From: Diospyros lotus | Taxonomy: Eukaryota > Streptophyta > Magnoliopsida > Ericales > Ebenaceae | DNA: 64,000 nucleotides | Assembly: GCF_014633365.1 (NCBI RefSeq) | Contig: NC_068351.1 | Location: 12,096,907 to 12,160,906 of the forward strand | Direction of reading: 5' to 3' | Shown here: one piece after another, positions 63,659 to 64,000 of the stretch | Layout: each line of letters begins with the position of its first letter | How positions within the stretch are numbered: the stretch's first letter is position 1 | Translations under genes and position numbers: made by a program | Notes under the pieces: generated by a model | Seen by the model: only the letters and a program-made list of their open reading frames with translations | The model's database searches: none | What the model was told of the DNA's origin: nothing

Positions 63659-64000
63659 GTCTCTCTCTCTCTCTCATGCGCGTGCACACACACATGTATG
63701 ATGCCAATTTGGAGACAATCACCTGAATTTTTGGTGGTAGCCTTTTGCTTTTATCCTGAGCCTGAGAAAGTAAATTGTTGGCAATGGTGTTGAGATAAAT
63801 GATTGTTCATTTACAGAGAAAAGGAGAGAAATGATTGGATGGAATATTTAGTGCCAAACTAATTATGGCATCATATGCTTGAGTGAATCATCATGACCCG
63901 CAACCCCAGCCTGTCTGCAATAGAGTAATAAACCTGCAAGTAACAATGATACCAGAGGCCTAGTCCTTTGTGTGCAATCAGTTATAACACCATGGCATAT
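63659..64000. other. RRP12 intron after exon 14
   Basis: Starts with (CT)n and (CA)n runs at 63660-63692. No further exon is recognised before the window edge. Confidence 0.6.

Noticed and set aside
1..64000. tRNA, snRNA or other RNA genes
   Set aside because: TGGTATCAGAGC matches are primer sites next to LTRs, not tRNA genes; no cloverleaf or other RNA gene was recognised by eye.

Overview
The window is nuclear DNA of a flowering plant. Plant retrotransposon families are everywhere: Ty1/copia, Ty3/gypsy chromovirus, Cassandra TRIMs, PIF/Harbinger MITEs and RTE-type LINEs, and most LTR elements carry the plant-typical TGGTATCAGAGC primer site. The species cannot be fixed from the sequence. 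TE-filled introns of 5-16 kb suggest a eudicot or magnoliid with an expanded genome.

One host gene runs through almost the whole window on the + strand: an RRP12-like ribosome-biogenesis factor (NUC173/HEAT-repeat family). Fourteen internal exons (4131-63658) can be placed. Together they give 2018 coding bases, about 672 codons, with every exon-exon phase compatible and no stop codon. The gene continues beyond both ends, so the N-terminal exons lie to the left and the C-terminal exons to the right. Exons are only about 3% of the span; the rest is intron, mostly filled by nested transposons.

Layout: 1-4130 (intron before the first visible exon) has the 5' end of a minus-strand gypsy element and a truncated copia. 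Intron 1 (4380-10626) holds a complete but decayed gypsy chromovirus (5084-9801). Intron 2 (10719-16330) holds a 2.5-kb PIF/Harbinger derivative, itself hit by a LINE, directly abutting a Tourist-like MITE. Intron 3 (16542-30959) holds the 5' part of a non-autonomous LTR element, a copia gag fragment, a full copia with a perfect target duplication (23244-28623), and a region rich in an ATTCGGATG-type motif. Intron 6 (32742-48492) is the most complex: a foldback element split by a Cassandra-type LTR joined to a gypsy gag, two Cassandra TRIMs, gypsy LTR debris, a copia 3' half, and a degenerate copia whose repetitive leader was hit by another element now reduced to a solo LTR. Intron 9 (48966-55463) holds a foldback MITE, a LINE tail, a minisatellite and a complete non-autonomous LTR element (51073-54282) with its own gag-like ORF. 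Intron 11 (58201-63036) holds a MULE-like foldback and a copia 3' half.

The most interesting points are the Cassandra-type (5S-rRNA-like) LTR joined at its primer site to a gypsy gag, the family of pol-less LTR elements with a gag-like ORF, the 90-bp tandem duplication that copies an RRP12 splice donor, and the LINE insertion whose 5' junction carries a copy of nearby target DNA. All boundaries were read by eye; nothing was searched against a database.
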